A stretch of 64,000 nucleotides of DNA from RGIG2945 sp045540355 (GTDB lineage: Bacteria > Bacillota > Clostridia > Oscillospirales > Acutalibacteraceae): the NCBI GenBank assembly GCA_045540355.1, contig JAZQHB010000077.1:31010-95009 (forward strand), read 5' to 3'. This document shows, one piece after another, positions 15,608 through 24,814 of the stretch. Both the position numbers and the translations under genes were made by a program. How positions within the stretch are numbered: the stretch's first letter is position 1; every line of letters begins with the position of its first letter. Under the pieces are notes generated by a model, which was not told where the DNA came from, made no database searches, and worked only from the letters and a program-made list of their open reading frames with translations.

Positions 15608-17272
15608 TTATTTCTTGGCAGTCCAAGAAGAATTCAAAGAAATTGTGCGGTTGAAAATAATTTTATCGTCTGTTGAGTCTTTATCAACACAGAAATAACC
15701 CTGACGCATGAACTGGAATGTGTCGCCGACCTTGAGATTCTTACAGCCGCCTTCTAAAAGGCAACCCTCAAGCACCTGCAAAGAATCGGGGTTGAGGTTA
15801 TCGGTAAAGCTGCCCGTGGATTCGTCAGACGGATTTTCAACATTGAAAAGTCTGTCATAAAGTCTGACTTCAACGGGGATTGAATCAACTGCACTTACCC
15901 AATGAAGTGTACCCTTGACCTTTCTGCCGTCGGGTGAGTTACCGCCCTTGCTTTCGGGGTCATAAGTACAGTGGAGGCAGGTTACATTGCCGTCATCATC
16001 TGTTTCATAAGAATTGCAGGTGATGAAATATGCACTCTTAAGTCTGACCTCATTACCGGGATAAAGTCTGAAATATTTCTTGACAGGCTCTGCCATGAAG
16101 TCGTCCTGCTCAACGAAAAGCTCTCTTGCAAATGTGACCTTACGAGTGCCTAATTCGGGTTTATCGGGATTGATTTCAACTTCGAGCTCTTCTGTCTGTC
16201 CTTCGGGGTAGTTGTCAATGATAACCTTAAGAGGTCTTAAAACTGCCATTGCACGGGGTGAATCCTGGTTAAGTCTGTCGCGAACACAGGATTCAAGCAG
16301 ACCGTAGTCGACTACACTGTATGCCTTGGAAACGCCGATTTTTTCACAGAAATCACGGATAGCCTCAGGCGGATAGCCTCTGCGACGCATACCTGAAAGA
16401 GTAACCATTCTCGGGTCGTCCCAACCGCTGACTATACCGTCGTTTACGAGCTGCAAGCACTTGCGTTTACTTGTAAGACTGTAGTTGAGGTTAAGTCTTG
16501 CAAATTCAATCTGTCTCGGCGGATTTTCAAGACCTAATTCTCTTAAGAACCAATCATAAAGCGGTCTGTGGTTTTCAAATTCAAGTGAGCAGAGTGAGTG
16601 AGTTACACCTTCTGCAGCATCTGACAACGGATGTGCGAAGTCATACATCGGATAAACACACCATTTGTCGCCTGTCTGATGATGTGAAACATGAGCGATT
16701 CTGTAGATAACGGGGTCACGCATATTGAGGTTGGGTGATGCCATATCAATCTTTGCACGGAGAACTCTCGCACCGTTGGGGAATTCACCGTCTGTCATTC
16801 TCTTGAAGAGGTCGAGGTTTTCTTCGATTGAACGGTTACGGTAGGGACTTTCCTTACCGGGTTCTGTAAGAGTACCTCTATATTCTCTCATCTCATCGGG
16901 AGTAAGGTCACAAACAAAAGCCTTGCCCATTTCGATAAGCTTGATTGCACAGTCATAAATGAAATCAAAGTAGCTTGAAGCGTAGAAGCAGTCATTCCAC
17001 TCGAAGCCGAGCCACTTGATGTCCTCTTTGATAGCATCAACATATTCTGTATCTTCCTTGGTGGGGTTTGTATCATCAAGACGGAGATTACATACGCCCT
17101 TGTACTTCTTAGCTGCTAAGAAGCTGATGCAGATAGCCTTTGCGTGACCGATATGAAGATAGCCGTTGGGCTCGGGAGGAAATCGGGTCTGAATATGGTC
17201 ATAGACGCCTTTTTCTAAATCCTCATCAATAAAATCGTGAATGAAATTTGAGGGAGCAGTGTATTCTTCCAT
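15608..17272 (-). CDS. glnS: Glutaminyl-tRNA synthetase
   Basis: A 554-residue class Ic synthetase that charges tRNA-Gln directly with glutamine. FPPEPNGYLHIGHAK (HIGH at 40-43) and NLRLDDTNP are specific to GlnRS rather than GluRS; the KMSKS equivalent is TSKRK at about 267-271. The length matches bacterial GlnRS, including the C-terminal beta-barrel anticodon domain. It overlaps gltX by one base (TAATG), so translation is coupled. Most Firmicutes make Gln-tRNA by the GatCAB amidotransferase instead, so a GlnRS here is notable. Confidence 0.95.
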   Translation of the reverse strand: MEEYTAPSNFIHDFIDEDLEKGVYDHIQTRFPPEPNGYLHIGHAKAICISFLAAKKYKGVCNLRLDDTNPTKEDTEYVDAIKEDIKWLGFEWNDCFYASSYFDFIYDCAIKLIEMGKAFVCDLTPDEMREYRGTLTEPGKESPYRNRSIEENLDLFKRMTDGEFPNGARVLRAKIDMASPNLNMRDPVIYRIAHVSHHQTGDKWCVYPMYDFAHPLSDAAEGVTHSLCSLEFENHRPLYDWFLRELGLENPPRQIEFARLNLNYSLTSKRKCLQLVNDGIVSGWDDPRMVTLSGMRRRGYPPEAIRDFCEKIGVSKAYSVVDYGLLESCVRDRLNQDSPRAMAVLRPLKVIIDNYPEGQTEELEVEINPDKPELGTRKVTFARELFVEQDDFMAEPVKKYFRLYPGNEVRLKSAYFITCNSYETDDDGNVTCLHCTYDPESKGGNSPDGRKVKGTLHWVSAVDSIPVEVRLYDRLFNVENPSDESTGSFTDNLNPDSLQVLEGCLLEGGCKNLKVGDTFQFMRQGYFCVDKDSTDDKIIFNRTISLNSSWTAKK

Positions 17273-18930
17273 TATTTATTCCTCCATATCTTTAATGCAT
17301 TGTTAAGTCTTTCTTTGACTTTATCTTCACCCAAAAGCTGAATGATGGCGTGTAAGTCGGGAGTGTTAGCTCTTGATGTGATTGCAAGTCTGATTGCAGA
17401 TGAAACATCGCCGACATGACCCTTGAAGCTTTCGGGATTTTTCTTATATTCCTTGACATTGGGTGTATATCCCAAGGGCTCACAGAGTGCTTTAACCTTT
17501 GCAAACCATGTATCCTTATCATCTGCAATATCAAATACCTTGAGATATGCTTCGATGATTTCAGCTGCAGCTTCGGGAGTGAGTCTTTCACCCAAATCGG
17601 GATCGAAGTTGAATAAATCATCATAGAAATATTCTACATAATTTTTAACCTCGCTGAATTTTGCAATATCCTTTCTCGGTTTAGCAGTACCTCTGTCAAT
17701 AGAGAAGATATTTTTTGCATATTCCTTATCGCTGTCAAGCAAATTGTAAAGCTCTGTGTCAAATTCCTTTGCCCACGAGAGTGCTTTTTCAAGTACTGTA
17801 TCAGCAGTCATAACGGAGATGATATTCTTGCTGATGTCAGTTAATTTATTGAGGTCGAAAAGTGCACCGCTGGCACTCATTTTTTTAAGATTAAAGGGGA
17901 ATTGAGATGTGGGAGCATTCTGATTAGCTTTTCTCCACTCCTCAAAGTTTGAGTTTGCGATTGTGAGGAGATATTCCGTAACCGATTCCATCGGATAACC
18001 CTCGCTGTTGTAGTAAGAAACAGCTGCTTCGGGGTCTTTTCTCTTACTGAGCTTTCTCTTGCCGCCGTTTTCCTCTTTCATAATCGGTGCGATGTGTGCA
18101 TATTTAGGCACTTTAAAGCCGCAGGCCTTGAAAAGCTGAATATGAAGCGGTACTGATGAAATCCACTCGTCACCGCGGACAACATGAGTAGTACGCATAA
18201 GGTGGTCATCAACTGCATGGGCGAAGTGGTAAGTCGGTATACCGTCAGTTTTTAACAAAACGACATCAAGATTATTTTCGGGCATTTCAATCTTGCCCTT
18301 AATCATATCGTCAAAAGTAATTCTCTTATCAAGACTGCCGTTTGAACGAAGTCTTAAAACATAGGGTTTACCTGACTTGATATTTTCTTCGATTTCTTCA
18401 AAGCTCAAGTCACGGCAAACTGCCCACTCACCGTAGTATCCTTTTGTGACATTTGCTTCTTCCTGTTTTTCTCTTTGTGCAGTCAACGCATCTTCGGAGC
18501 AGAAGCAGGGGTATGCAAGACCGTCAGCAACCAATTTCTTTGCAAAGCAATGATAAAGGTCTGCTCGTTTGCTCTGGACATAGGGACCGTAAGCGCCTTC
18601 TTCCTTATCCATACCCATAACGCCTTCCATGGGGTCAACACCGAATTCTGCAAGTCCGTTAACAATAGCGGAAACGCCGTCTTCGATTTCTCTTTTTTTG
18701 TCGGTGTCTTCAATTCTCAAAAAGAACACACCGTCAGTCGAAACGGCAGTAAGCTTTGCCACGAAAGCGGCAAACAATCCGCCGATATGTAAAAATCCTG
18801 TCGGGCTCGGTGCAAAACGGGTAACTCTTGCACCCTCTTTCAAATCTCTTGCGGGATATTTTGCTTCTAATTCTTCGGGAGTAACCGAAACATTCGGGAA
18901 CAAAAGCTGAGCTAATTTGTTGTAATCCAC
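17272..18930 (-). CDS. gltX: Glutamyl-tRNA synthetase
   Basis: A 552-residue class Ic synthetase attaching glutamate to tRNA-Glu. RFAPSPTGFLHIGGL (HIGH-type motif at 48-51), FLRIEDTD and KLSKRKDPEA (KMSKS loop) are diagnostic. It is longer than the common form of about 480 residues, with the extra length in the C-terminal anticodon-binding part. The start is GTG at 18930 after AAAGGA. It is first in a likely operon gltX-glnS-membrane protein-mrp. Confidence 0.95.
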   Translation of the reverse strand: MDYNKLAQLLFPNVSVTPEELEAKYPARDLKEGARVTRFAPSPTGFLHIGGLFAAFVAKLTAVSTDGVFFLRIEDTDKKREIEDGVSAIVNGLAEFGVDPMEGVMGMDKEEGAYGPYVQSKRADLYHCFAKKLVADGLAYPCFCSEDALTAQREKQEEANVTKGYYGEWAVCRDLSFEEIEENIKSGKPYVLRLRSNGSLDKRITFDDMIKGKIEMPENNLDVVLLKTDGIPTYHFAHAVDDHLMRTTHVVRGDEWISSVPLHIQLFKACGFKVPKYAHIAPIMKEENGGKRKLSKRKDPEAAVSYYNSEGYPMESVTEYLLTIANSNFEEWRKANQNAPTSQFPFNLKKMSASGALFDLNKLTDISKNIISVMTADTVLEKALSWAKEFDTELYNLLDSDKEYAKNIFSIDRGTAKPRKDIAKFSEVKNYVEYFYDDLFNFDPDLGERLTPEAAAEIIEAYLKVFDIADDKDTWFAKVKALCEPLGYTPNVKEYKKNPESFKGHVGDVSSAIRLAITSRANTPDLHAIIQLLGEDKVKERLNNALKIWRNK

Positions 18931-19039
18931 AAAACCAAATCCTTTACTAAAACTTAGATAAAACCATTACATTATATTATGACAGAATTTTATCAATCTA
19001 TCAAGAGTTTTTTCTAAATTATTTATTAAAATTCGGATA

Positions 19040-19083
19040 AAATACAAAACCGACCAAACAAGAGGTGCATCTTGTCCGGTCGG
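19040..19083 (-). terminator. Intrinsic terminator of the O-acylation operon
   Basis: On the minus strand CCGACC..ACAAGA pairs with TCTTGT..GGTCGG and is followed by TTTTGTATTTT. Confidence 0.75.
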
Positions 19084-19096
19084 GCGTTAAAGTCAA

Positions 19097-20485
19097 TTAT
19101 TGCGGTATGGTAAGAGTTTCTGAAAGTGCCGTGAGAGTTGAATTTTTATCAGAAATATATACCTCTACGGGATATTCGGAATCAATCAAAGCTTCCTTGC
19201 TGAGATATAACAAAAAGCCGTTTGTTTCTGTCTGATAGGGACGGTAAACAATATCGCCGACCTTGACAAGAATCTCAGAGCTTGTTGATATATGCTCTGC
19301 ATCAATGATACCGCTGAGAGTGTAGTAATTTGCGTCATACATACACGCTTCTATTTTTATTGATGAATCAGTTTCCGCAACGGTGATGCTATCGGATATC
19401 TCTGTTGTTGCGGGCGAGAGAATCGGTGGGTTGTTCAGATAGTTTGTTATGTTCCTTTCAACGATTTCGATAACAACCTTGTCGGGAGCATAAGTGCTGA
19501 CATATCTTTCTATCGCATTGGGCTGACCTTTGGAATAGTAAGCGTTTCTGAATTCGTTGGAGAAAAACGGAATCAGCGTATTTGCAAAAGAATCGCGGAA
19601 CATCAACAAAGAGCCTGTTGCATTTTGATTTTCTGTGATAAGCCAGCCGTCTTCAACATTATCGCTGTTGGTAGTGAATTTATATTCCTGAGAGATGTTA
19701 TAGTCAAAATTCTTTTCAGGCTTACCGTAAAAGCTGTAAAGCATTTTGTTAAGGTCACCGTTTTCGTTTGTTTTGACTGTCGGTGTGACCTCGGAATAAG
19801 TCTGATGCTCAAGATTTAATGAATTCATCAAGGCGTTATACGCAAGGCAAGCACCTTTCATATTCCAATGTGAATCACGAAGAAGATAGAGAGTCTCTTC
19901 CTGATTTTCAAACAGCTCGAATAAATCTGTGTACTTGACTTTATTCTTCTCAAGAAATGGTTTGAGCAACTTCGCACTGTGTTCGGAATTGACAATGTGT
20001 GAGTAATAATAGGGCATATTTTCGCCGTACAGGGTGTTTTTGTTAGGCGGTATTGTCAAAACAAAATCAATGTTATTTTCGGTAAAATAATCCTGAATAA
20101 TTGAAAAGTTATGAGCAAGATTGTAAAGCTCTCTTTCGGACAAAACCTTACGACCCAAATAATCATCGAGTGTTGATGAATAATACAACCAATCGTTTTT
20201 TCCGTAAACAACTCCGTCAACATTTGATTCAGAAAAAAGAGTAGTCTGGATTTTTGCATCGGCGTATACCAAGGGATTTCGCAAGGCAATATGGTCATTG
20301 AAGTAGGACTGAAAATCGTTGAAAAACAGTGTGTTGAATTTGCCGTCCTCGGTTATAAATTCAGGTGCTTCGGCAAGCCGTCTGTTTTCTGAGCTTTCTG
20401 TGGTGGGGAAGAATAACATACCTACTGAAGGAATCAGACATAAAACCAGGCAAACTGCAAGGAAAAGAATCATTCGTTTTTTCAT
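19097..20485 (-). CDS. AlgX/AlgJ-like (DHHW-type) SGNH protein, O-acylation partner
   Basis: A 462-residue extracytoplasmic protein with an N-terminal signal anchor (residues 4-26). The middle is an SGNH-like fold of the AlgX/AlgJ/DHHW type: SENRRLAEAPEF at the start of the domain, RDSHWN (Asp/His pair) and LMFRDSFAN (nucleophile Ser), the usual catalytic blocks of these O-acetyltransferases. A C-terminal region of about 110 residues looks like a beta domain. It follows the MBOAT gene by 17 bases after GGGAGG. In this partnership the MBOAT protein moves acyl groups across the membrane and the SGNH protein places them on a surface polymer. The polymer is unknown. Confidence 0.82.
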   Translation of the reverse strand: MKKRMILFLAVCLVLCLIPSVGMLFFPTTESSENRRLAEAPEFITEDGKFNTLFFNDFQSYFNDHIALRNPLVYADAKIQTTLFSESNVDGVVYGKNDWLYYSSTLDDYLGRKVLSERELYNLAHNFSIIQDYFTENNIDFVLTIPPNKNTLYGENMPYYYSHIVNSEHSAKLLKPFLEKNKVKYTDLFELFENQEETLYLLRDSHWNMKGACLAYNALMNSLNLEHQTYSEVTPTVKTNENGDLNKMLYSFYGKPEKNFDYNISQEYKFTTNSDNVEDGWLITENQNATGSLLMFRDSFANTLIPFFSNEFRNAYYSKGQPNAIERYVSTYAPDKVVIEIVERNITNYLNNPPILSPATTEISDSITVAETDSSIKIEACMYDANYYTLSGIIDAEHISTSSEILVKVGDIVYRPYQTETNGFLLYLSKEALIDSEYPVEVYISDKNSTLTALSETLTIPQ

Positions 20486-20502
20486 AGTATCAAACCTCCC
20501 CG

Positions 20503-21918
20503 TTAAAATCTGAAATAAATGAAGGGGTTATAGCTGCCGCCTGCAAGGCGGATAATGCACCATACAAGAAGTATGACCGCAACAACAAAAGTCATGGTCT
20601 GCAAAACATTTTCCCCTGCTGTAAGCGTGTCTTTATTTTCAAGTGTACGAACACGAGTTGTGAGCTTGGAAAGAGGTCCGCAACAAACAATCGCAAACAC
20701 AAGCATAACAAGGAAAAACGGCTTCAGCGTCTGAATTGCAAAGGACATGGTCTCTGCTGAAAAATCAAAACCGCTGAACATTCTGGATATAAAGATAAAT
20801 GCTTCGCTGATTGTATCGGCACGGAAAATGACAAATCCGATTGTAACAACCACAAGGGTGTAAATGTGCCTTAAGAAGGCAGGAATTTTTTTGATGATGG
20901 GGAAAAATTCTTCAATAAGCAAGAAAAAGCCGTGGAAAAGACCCCATATAATAAATGTCCAGTTAGCACCGTGCCAGAGACCTGTAAGGAAAAAAACGAT
21001 TATGCGATTTAAAACAGTTCTCAGCTTACCCTTACGGTTACCGCCCAAGGGAATATAGACATAGTCTTTAAAGAATGAAGAAAGAGAAATGTGCCATCTA
21101 CGCCAGAAATCCTGAATACTGTTGGCGACATAAGGATAGTTGAAATTTTCTTTGAAGGTAAAGCCGAACATTTTTCCGAGACCGATTGCCATATCGCTGT
21201 AACCGCTGAAATCATAATAAATCTGCATGAGATAAGCAAGGGCACCGACCCATGAGGAAATGATATTGAGGTTCTCTGCACCGTTGTTAAAAATGAGGTC
21301 GCCGACAGTTGCCATGGTGTTTGCGATAAGCACCTTTTTAGCCAGACCGAAAATAAAACGACGCAGACCGAAGGACAATTTTTGCAGATTAACAGTTCGT
21401 TCATCGATTTCTTTTGCGATGTCGACATAGCGGACGATGGGTCCTGCAATCAGCTGCGGGAAGAAGGATATGTAGAGTAAGAGTTTAGCATAATTCTTCT
21501 GTACTGCTACATTGCCGCGATATACATCTATTACATAGGATAAAGCCTGGAATGTGAAAAATGATATACCGATAGGAAGTGGGATATCAGGGACTTGTAT
21601 TGAAAGTCCCAAAAGAGAATTGATGTTGGTGAGCAAAAATCCCGTGTATTTGAAAATACCGAGAAGACCGATGTTGACAATAACGGCGAGTACAAGAAGT
21701 AATTTTCTGTTTTTTTCCGTGAATAACCGTGCGAAAATATAGTTAAACAATGTGCTTGCCAGCATCAGGAAAACATATACAGGCTCACCGAAGGCATAGA
21801 AAAGCAGGCTTGCTATGAGTAGCAAGCCGTTTCTAATCTTTTGATTTTTTATGAATGTATGCAGAATAAGCACACAGGGGAAAAAGACACATACAAAAAC
21901 TAATGAACTGAATACCAT
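20503..21918 (-). CDS. MBOAT-family membrane O-acyltransferase (AlgI/DltB-like)
   Basis: A 471-residue polytopic membrane protein of about ten helices. Family marks are PLPIGISFFTFQALSYVIDVYRG, YYDFSGYSDMAIGLGKMFGF and the catalytic His H316 in GLWHGANWTFIIWGLFHG. AlgI-type MBOATs feed acetyl groups to an extracellular partner for O-acetylation of exopolysaccharide or wall polymer. The SGNH gene just downstream is the expected partner. The start has only a weak ribosome site (GGTGA), so coupling to the upstream gene is likely. Confidence 0.92.
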   Translation of the reverse strand: MVFSSLVFVCVFFPCVLILHTFIKNQKIRNGLLLIASLLFYAFGEPVYVFLMLASTLFNYIFARLFTEKNRKLLLVLAVIVNIGLLGIFKYTGFLLTNINSLLGLSIQVPDIPLPIGISFFTFQALSYVIDVYRGNVAVQKNYAKLLLYISFFPQLIAGPIVRYVDIAKEIDERTVNLQKLSFGLRRFIFGLAKKVLIANTMATVGDLIFNNGAENLNIISSWVGALAYLMQIYYDFSGYSDMAIGLGKMFGFTFKENFNYPYVANSIQDFWRRWHISLSSFFKDYVYIPLGGNRKGKLRTVLNRIIVFFLTGLWHGANWTFIIWGLFHGFFLLIEEFFPIIKKIPAFLRHIYTLVVVTIGFVIFRADTISEAFIFISRMFSGFDFSAETMSFAIQTLKPFFLVMLVFAIVCCGPLSKLTTRVRTLENKDTLTAGENVLQTMTFVVAVILLVWCIIRLAGGSYNPFIYFRF

Positions 21919-21937
21919 AATTTATTCACCGTAATTA

Positions 21938-23491
21938 TTAGTATAATTTTTTGCCGACACCTTCAAGATGCAAGCGGCTCGATGAAGCGGGAACTTTATA
22001 CAGTGATGATGTTGAATAGTTGCTGAACTTATCAAGCTCAACATCATAAACATACCATGTGCCGTTCTGCTTGACTGAAATCCAACCGTGCGGTGTAAGT
22101 CGGACACTTGAACCGGGAGTCTGTCCGTGATAAACGATAACCTCAAGACCTGTTGCCTCGCGGACAAGGAAGCCGAGCAAAGCCGCATAACGGAAGCAGT
22201 TGCCGCCGTTATTGTCAAGAATACTTGTAGCCATATCGTCAACCCAGCTGTCTTTCCATACCCAAGAGGATTTAACATGCTCATAAGTACGGATATAGGT
22301 CATATTGTTTCTTAAAAGCCAGTTATACAAAGCCTGGATTTTTTCCTGATTGGACATAGAAGGAGTGGTGTGCTTATTTACGAGCTGAATGATGCGGTAT
22401 TTCAAAGCGGATTTTCCGTTGGCATCAAGCTTGTAGCCTTCCAGAACCTGATTTGTAGCTATGACACCGTTTTTGTCAGCGTGATAATATCCTTTGCCGA
22501 CACAGAACCAACCGTCGGTAACAAGTTGGGATTTACTTCCGAAGTAATACTTTTTGCCGCTTATTGTAAGGAAAGCTTTCTTCGCGGCACGACCGTTAGA
22601 TTGGAAATAATATTTATTGCTGTCGATTGTTTTCCATGAGGAAACGAGAGCCTGTCCGTCGCTTGTGAAGTAATATAAGAAGTATTCGTTGCCGAATAAT
22701 ATCGGCTTAGAAGCGTTTTTCAAAGCCTTGCCGTTACTTGAGAAGAAGTAATAGTATGTAACATTGTTAAGCTTTACTGTTTTGTATCCGGTTGTAAATG
22801 CCTGACCGTTTGAGAGGAAATAGTAATAATCAACAGCGTTGCCGTTTTTGATTTCTTTGTATCCTTTGGTAAAGGCTTTACCGTCTGCAGTAAACAACAT
22901 ATATGCGGTTCTTGTGCCTAATTTGATTGATTTTAATTTGTCGGTTATTGCATGGGCGTTTTCGTCAAAGTAAAAATAATACTTTTTACCGTCAATCATA
23001 ACAGTTTTATAACCGGTATTGAAGCCCTGACCGTTTGGAAGAAAGTAGAAATAACAAATCTTGCCGTCAAGATTTATTTCCTTGTAACCGTCGGTGAAAG
23101 CTGAGCCGTCCTCGCTGAAAAAGAAGTGGTATTTTTTATCGTTGACAACGAATTCCTTATAGCCGTCGGTGAAAGCTTTACCGTCTTTTTCAAAGTAATA
23201 ATAAACTCGTTTGTTATCCTTTGTGAAAACCTTGTAACCGTCTGTAAAAGCGGCACCGTCCTCTTCAAAGTAGTAGTAATATGTTTTTCCTAATAATGTT
23301 TCCACTTCTTTGTAGCCGTCTGTAAACAAGGAACCGTCTTCATTATAGTAATAAATCTTTCCGTCTTCCTCAACAAGTCCGCGCTTATTGAATTCGGGCT
23401 TAGCTGCCGAGGTGATTACAAAAGTGGGGATAAGTGCAAATATTATTGCTAAAACGGCAGAAGAAAAAAGCGTAGTTTTTATTCTGTTCAT
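21938..23491 (-). CDS. Cell-wall-binding repeat protein with transglutaminase-like domain
   Basis: A 517-residue exported protein: signal peptide (to about 30), then some 14 degenerate choline/glucan-binding-type repeats (residues 45-360) built on FTDGYK..YYYYFEEDG units. A C-terminal transglutaminase-like domain carries C432 (GGNCFRYA), H468 (PHGWISV) and D483 (YVYDVELD). The repeats should hold it on the cell surface; the papain-like domain may act as a peptidase or cross-linker on wall or host protein. The ATG directly abuts the upstream stop, and GGAGG lies inside the upstream gene, so translation is coupled. Confidence 0.88.
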   Translation of the reverse strand: MNRIKTTLFSSAVLAIIFALIPTFVITSAAKPEFNKRGLVEEDGKIYYYNEDGSLFTDGYKEVETLLGKTYYYYFEEDGAAFTDGYKVFTKDNKRVYYYFEKDGKAFTDGYKEFVVNDKKYHFFFSEDGSAFTDGYKEINLDGKICYFYFLPNGQGFNTGYKTVMIDGKKYYFYFDENAHAITDKLKSIKLGTRTAYMLFTADGKAFTKGYKEIKNGNAVDYYYFLSNGQAFTTGYKTVKLNNVTYYYFFSSNGKALKNASKPILFGNEYFLYYFTSDGQALVSSWKTIDSNKYYFQSNGRAAKKAFLTISGKKYYFGSKSQLVTDGWFCVGKGYYHADKNGVIATNQVLEGYKLDANGKSALKYRIIQLVNKHTTPSMSNQEKIQALYNWLLRNNMTYIRTYEHVKSSWVWKDSWVDDMATSILDNNGGNCFRYAALLGFLVREATGLEVIVYHGQTPGSSVRLTPHGWISVKQNGTWYVYDVELDKFSNYSTSSLYKVPASSSRLHLEGVGKKLY

Positions 23492-23941
23492 TTAGAACAA
23501 GACCTCCTCCTGAGTTCCGTCGGAGTAAGTGATAACCTTAACGCCGTGACCTGAGCCGTCGCAATCTTCATAGATTTCTACATTGACAATTGTTTTGCCT
23601 GAAGTAGTCGTCTGTGTAGTTGTAACCTTTTTAGTGGTTGTAACTTTCTTTGTAGTAGTTATCTTTTTTGTGGTTGTTGTATATCTTGTAGTTGACTGAG
23701 TAGTTGTGTAGGTTGTAGTTTCAGCCTCTGTTTCTTTCTCAGTTGTAGTTTCTGTTTCGGAAGTAGTTTCGATTGAAGAAGGCTCTGTTGTTGCGTCTGC
23801 TTCTTCTGCTGCTTCTGTAGTTGTTGTTGTGGTGGTGGTTGTTGTTTCTTCAGGGATTTCTTCCTTGTTGCAGGCTGCAAATGAAAGAATCATAAGCAAT
23901 GCAGCAAGGGCGGAAATGATTTGCTTCATCTTGTTTTTCAT
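23492..23941 (-). CDS. Thr-rich lipoprotein, first gene of the O-acylation operon
   Basis: A 149-residue lipoprotein: hydrophobic signal ending in FAAC, then a long low-complexity Thr/Glu/Lys region (about residues 30-115), ending in a short domain (VEIYEDCDGSGHGVKVITYSDGT) with a Gly-rich loop. The ATG at 23941 follows GGAG; the upstream GTG is too close to that site. It probably acts as a surface spacer. It is the promoter-proximal gene of a four-gene operon. Confidence 0.8.
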   Translation of the reverse strand: MKNKMKQIISALAALLMILSFAACNKEEIPEETTTTTTTTTTEAAEEADATTEPSSIETTSETETTTEKETEAETTTYTTTQSTTRYTTTTKKITTTKKVTTTKKVTTTQTTTSGKTIVNVEIYEDCDGSGHGVKVITYSDGTQEEVLF

Positions 23942-24005
23942 GATTTTCACTCCAAAGTTTTTACAGTTTTTCTTGTAAATATTTTAAAATACAAAATGTG
24001 ATAAA

Positions 24006-24034
24006 ATCTTATCATATTATGGTATAGATGTCAA
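24006..24034 (-). promoter_or_regulatory. Promoter of the O-acylation operon
   Basis: On the minus strand TTGACA, 17 bases, TAAGAT, about 65 bases before the lipoprotein start. Confidence 0.75.
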
Positions 24035-24049
24035 GAAATAAAACGCATA

Positions 24050-24814
24050 TCAGAAGCACAATTCCAACTCAACGGGACAGTGATCTGAGCCGTAAATTTC
24101 AGAAAGTATTGAAGCGGATTTTATATTCTCTCTCAAACGGTCGGAAACGAGGAAATAGTCTATACGCCAACCCGCATTTGTTGCTCTTGCATTACGGCGG
24201 TATGACCACCACGAATATGCACCCGTCAAATCAGGATAGAGGTATCTGAAGCTGTCTGTCATACCGATTGCAAGAAGCTCTGAAAACTTACCTCTTTCTT
24301 CATCGGAAAAGCCGGCATTGCCGCGATTTGTTTTTGGGTTTTTAAGGTCGATTTCATTGTGGGCAACATTCAAATCACCGCAGATGACAACAGGTTTTTT
24401 CTCGTCAAGATTCTTTACATATTCTCTGAAAGCATCTTCCCAGGTCATACGGAAATCAATTCTTGCAAGACCGTCTTGTGCGTTGGGTGTATATACTGTT
24501 ATAAAGTAGAAGTTTTCAAACTCAAGGGTAATAAGTCTGCCCTCGGTATCAAGGTCAACTATTCCCAATCCGTATGTGACATTCAAGGGCTCTTGTTTTG
24601 TGAATATCGCAGTGCCCGAATAGCCTTTTTTTTCAGCATAGTTCCAGTACTGATGATATCCCTCAAAGTCAAGCTCAATCTGACCCGCCTGAAGCTTGGT
24701 TTCCTGCAAACAGAAAATATCTGCGTTCTGTTCTGCAAAAATATCCTTAAAGCCTTTGTTCACGCAGGCTCTTATGCCGTTTACATTCCATGAAATAAAT
24801 TTTAAATTGCTCAT
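24050..24814 (-). CDS. xth: Exodeoxyribonuclease III (AP endonuclease)
   Basis: A 254-residue DNA repair enzyme of the EEP family that cuts at abasic sites. Diagnostic motifs in order: SWNVNGIRA, LQETKLQ (metal Glu), GTAIFTK, CGDLNVAHNEIDL, WRIDYFLVS and GSDHCPVELEL (catalytic His). The length is typical. AAGGAG precedes the ATG. It lies upstream of the O-acylation operon on the same strand, but that operon has its own promoter. Confidence 0.95.
   Translation of the reverse strand: MSNLKFISWNVNGIRACVNKGFKDIFAEQNADIFCLQETKLQAGQIELDFEGYHQYWNYAEKKGYSGTAIFTKQEPLNVTYGLGIVDLDTEGRLITLEFENFYFITVYTPNAQDGLARIDFRMTWEDAFREYVKNLDEKKPVVICGDLNVAHNEIDLKNPKTNRGNAGFSDEERGKFSELLAIGMTDSFRYLYPDLTGAYSWWSYRRNARATNAGWRIDYFLVSDRLRENIKSASILSEIYGSDHCPVELELCF

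Noticed and set aside
23659..23880. Alternative Gln/Lys-rich frame inside the Thr-rich lipoprotein gene
   Set aside because: It is a frame-shifted reading of the ACA/ACT-rich linker codons and lacks a start signal.
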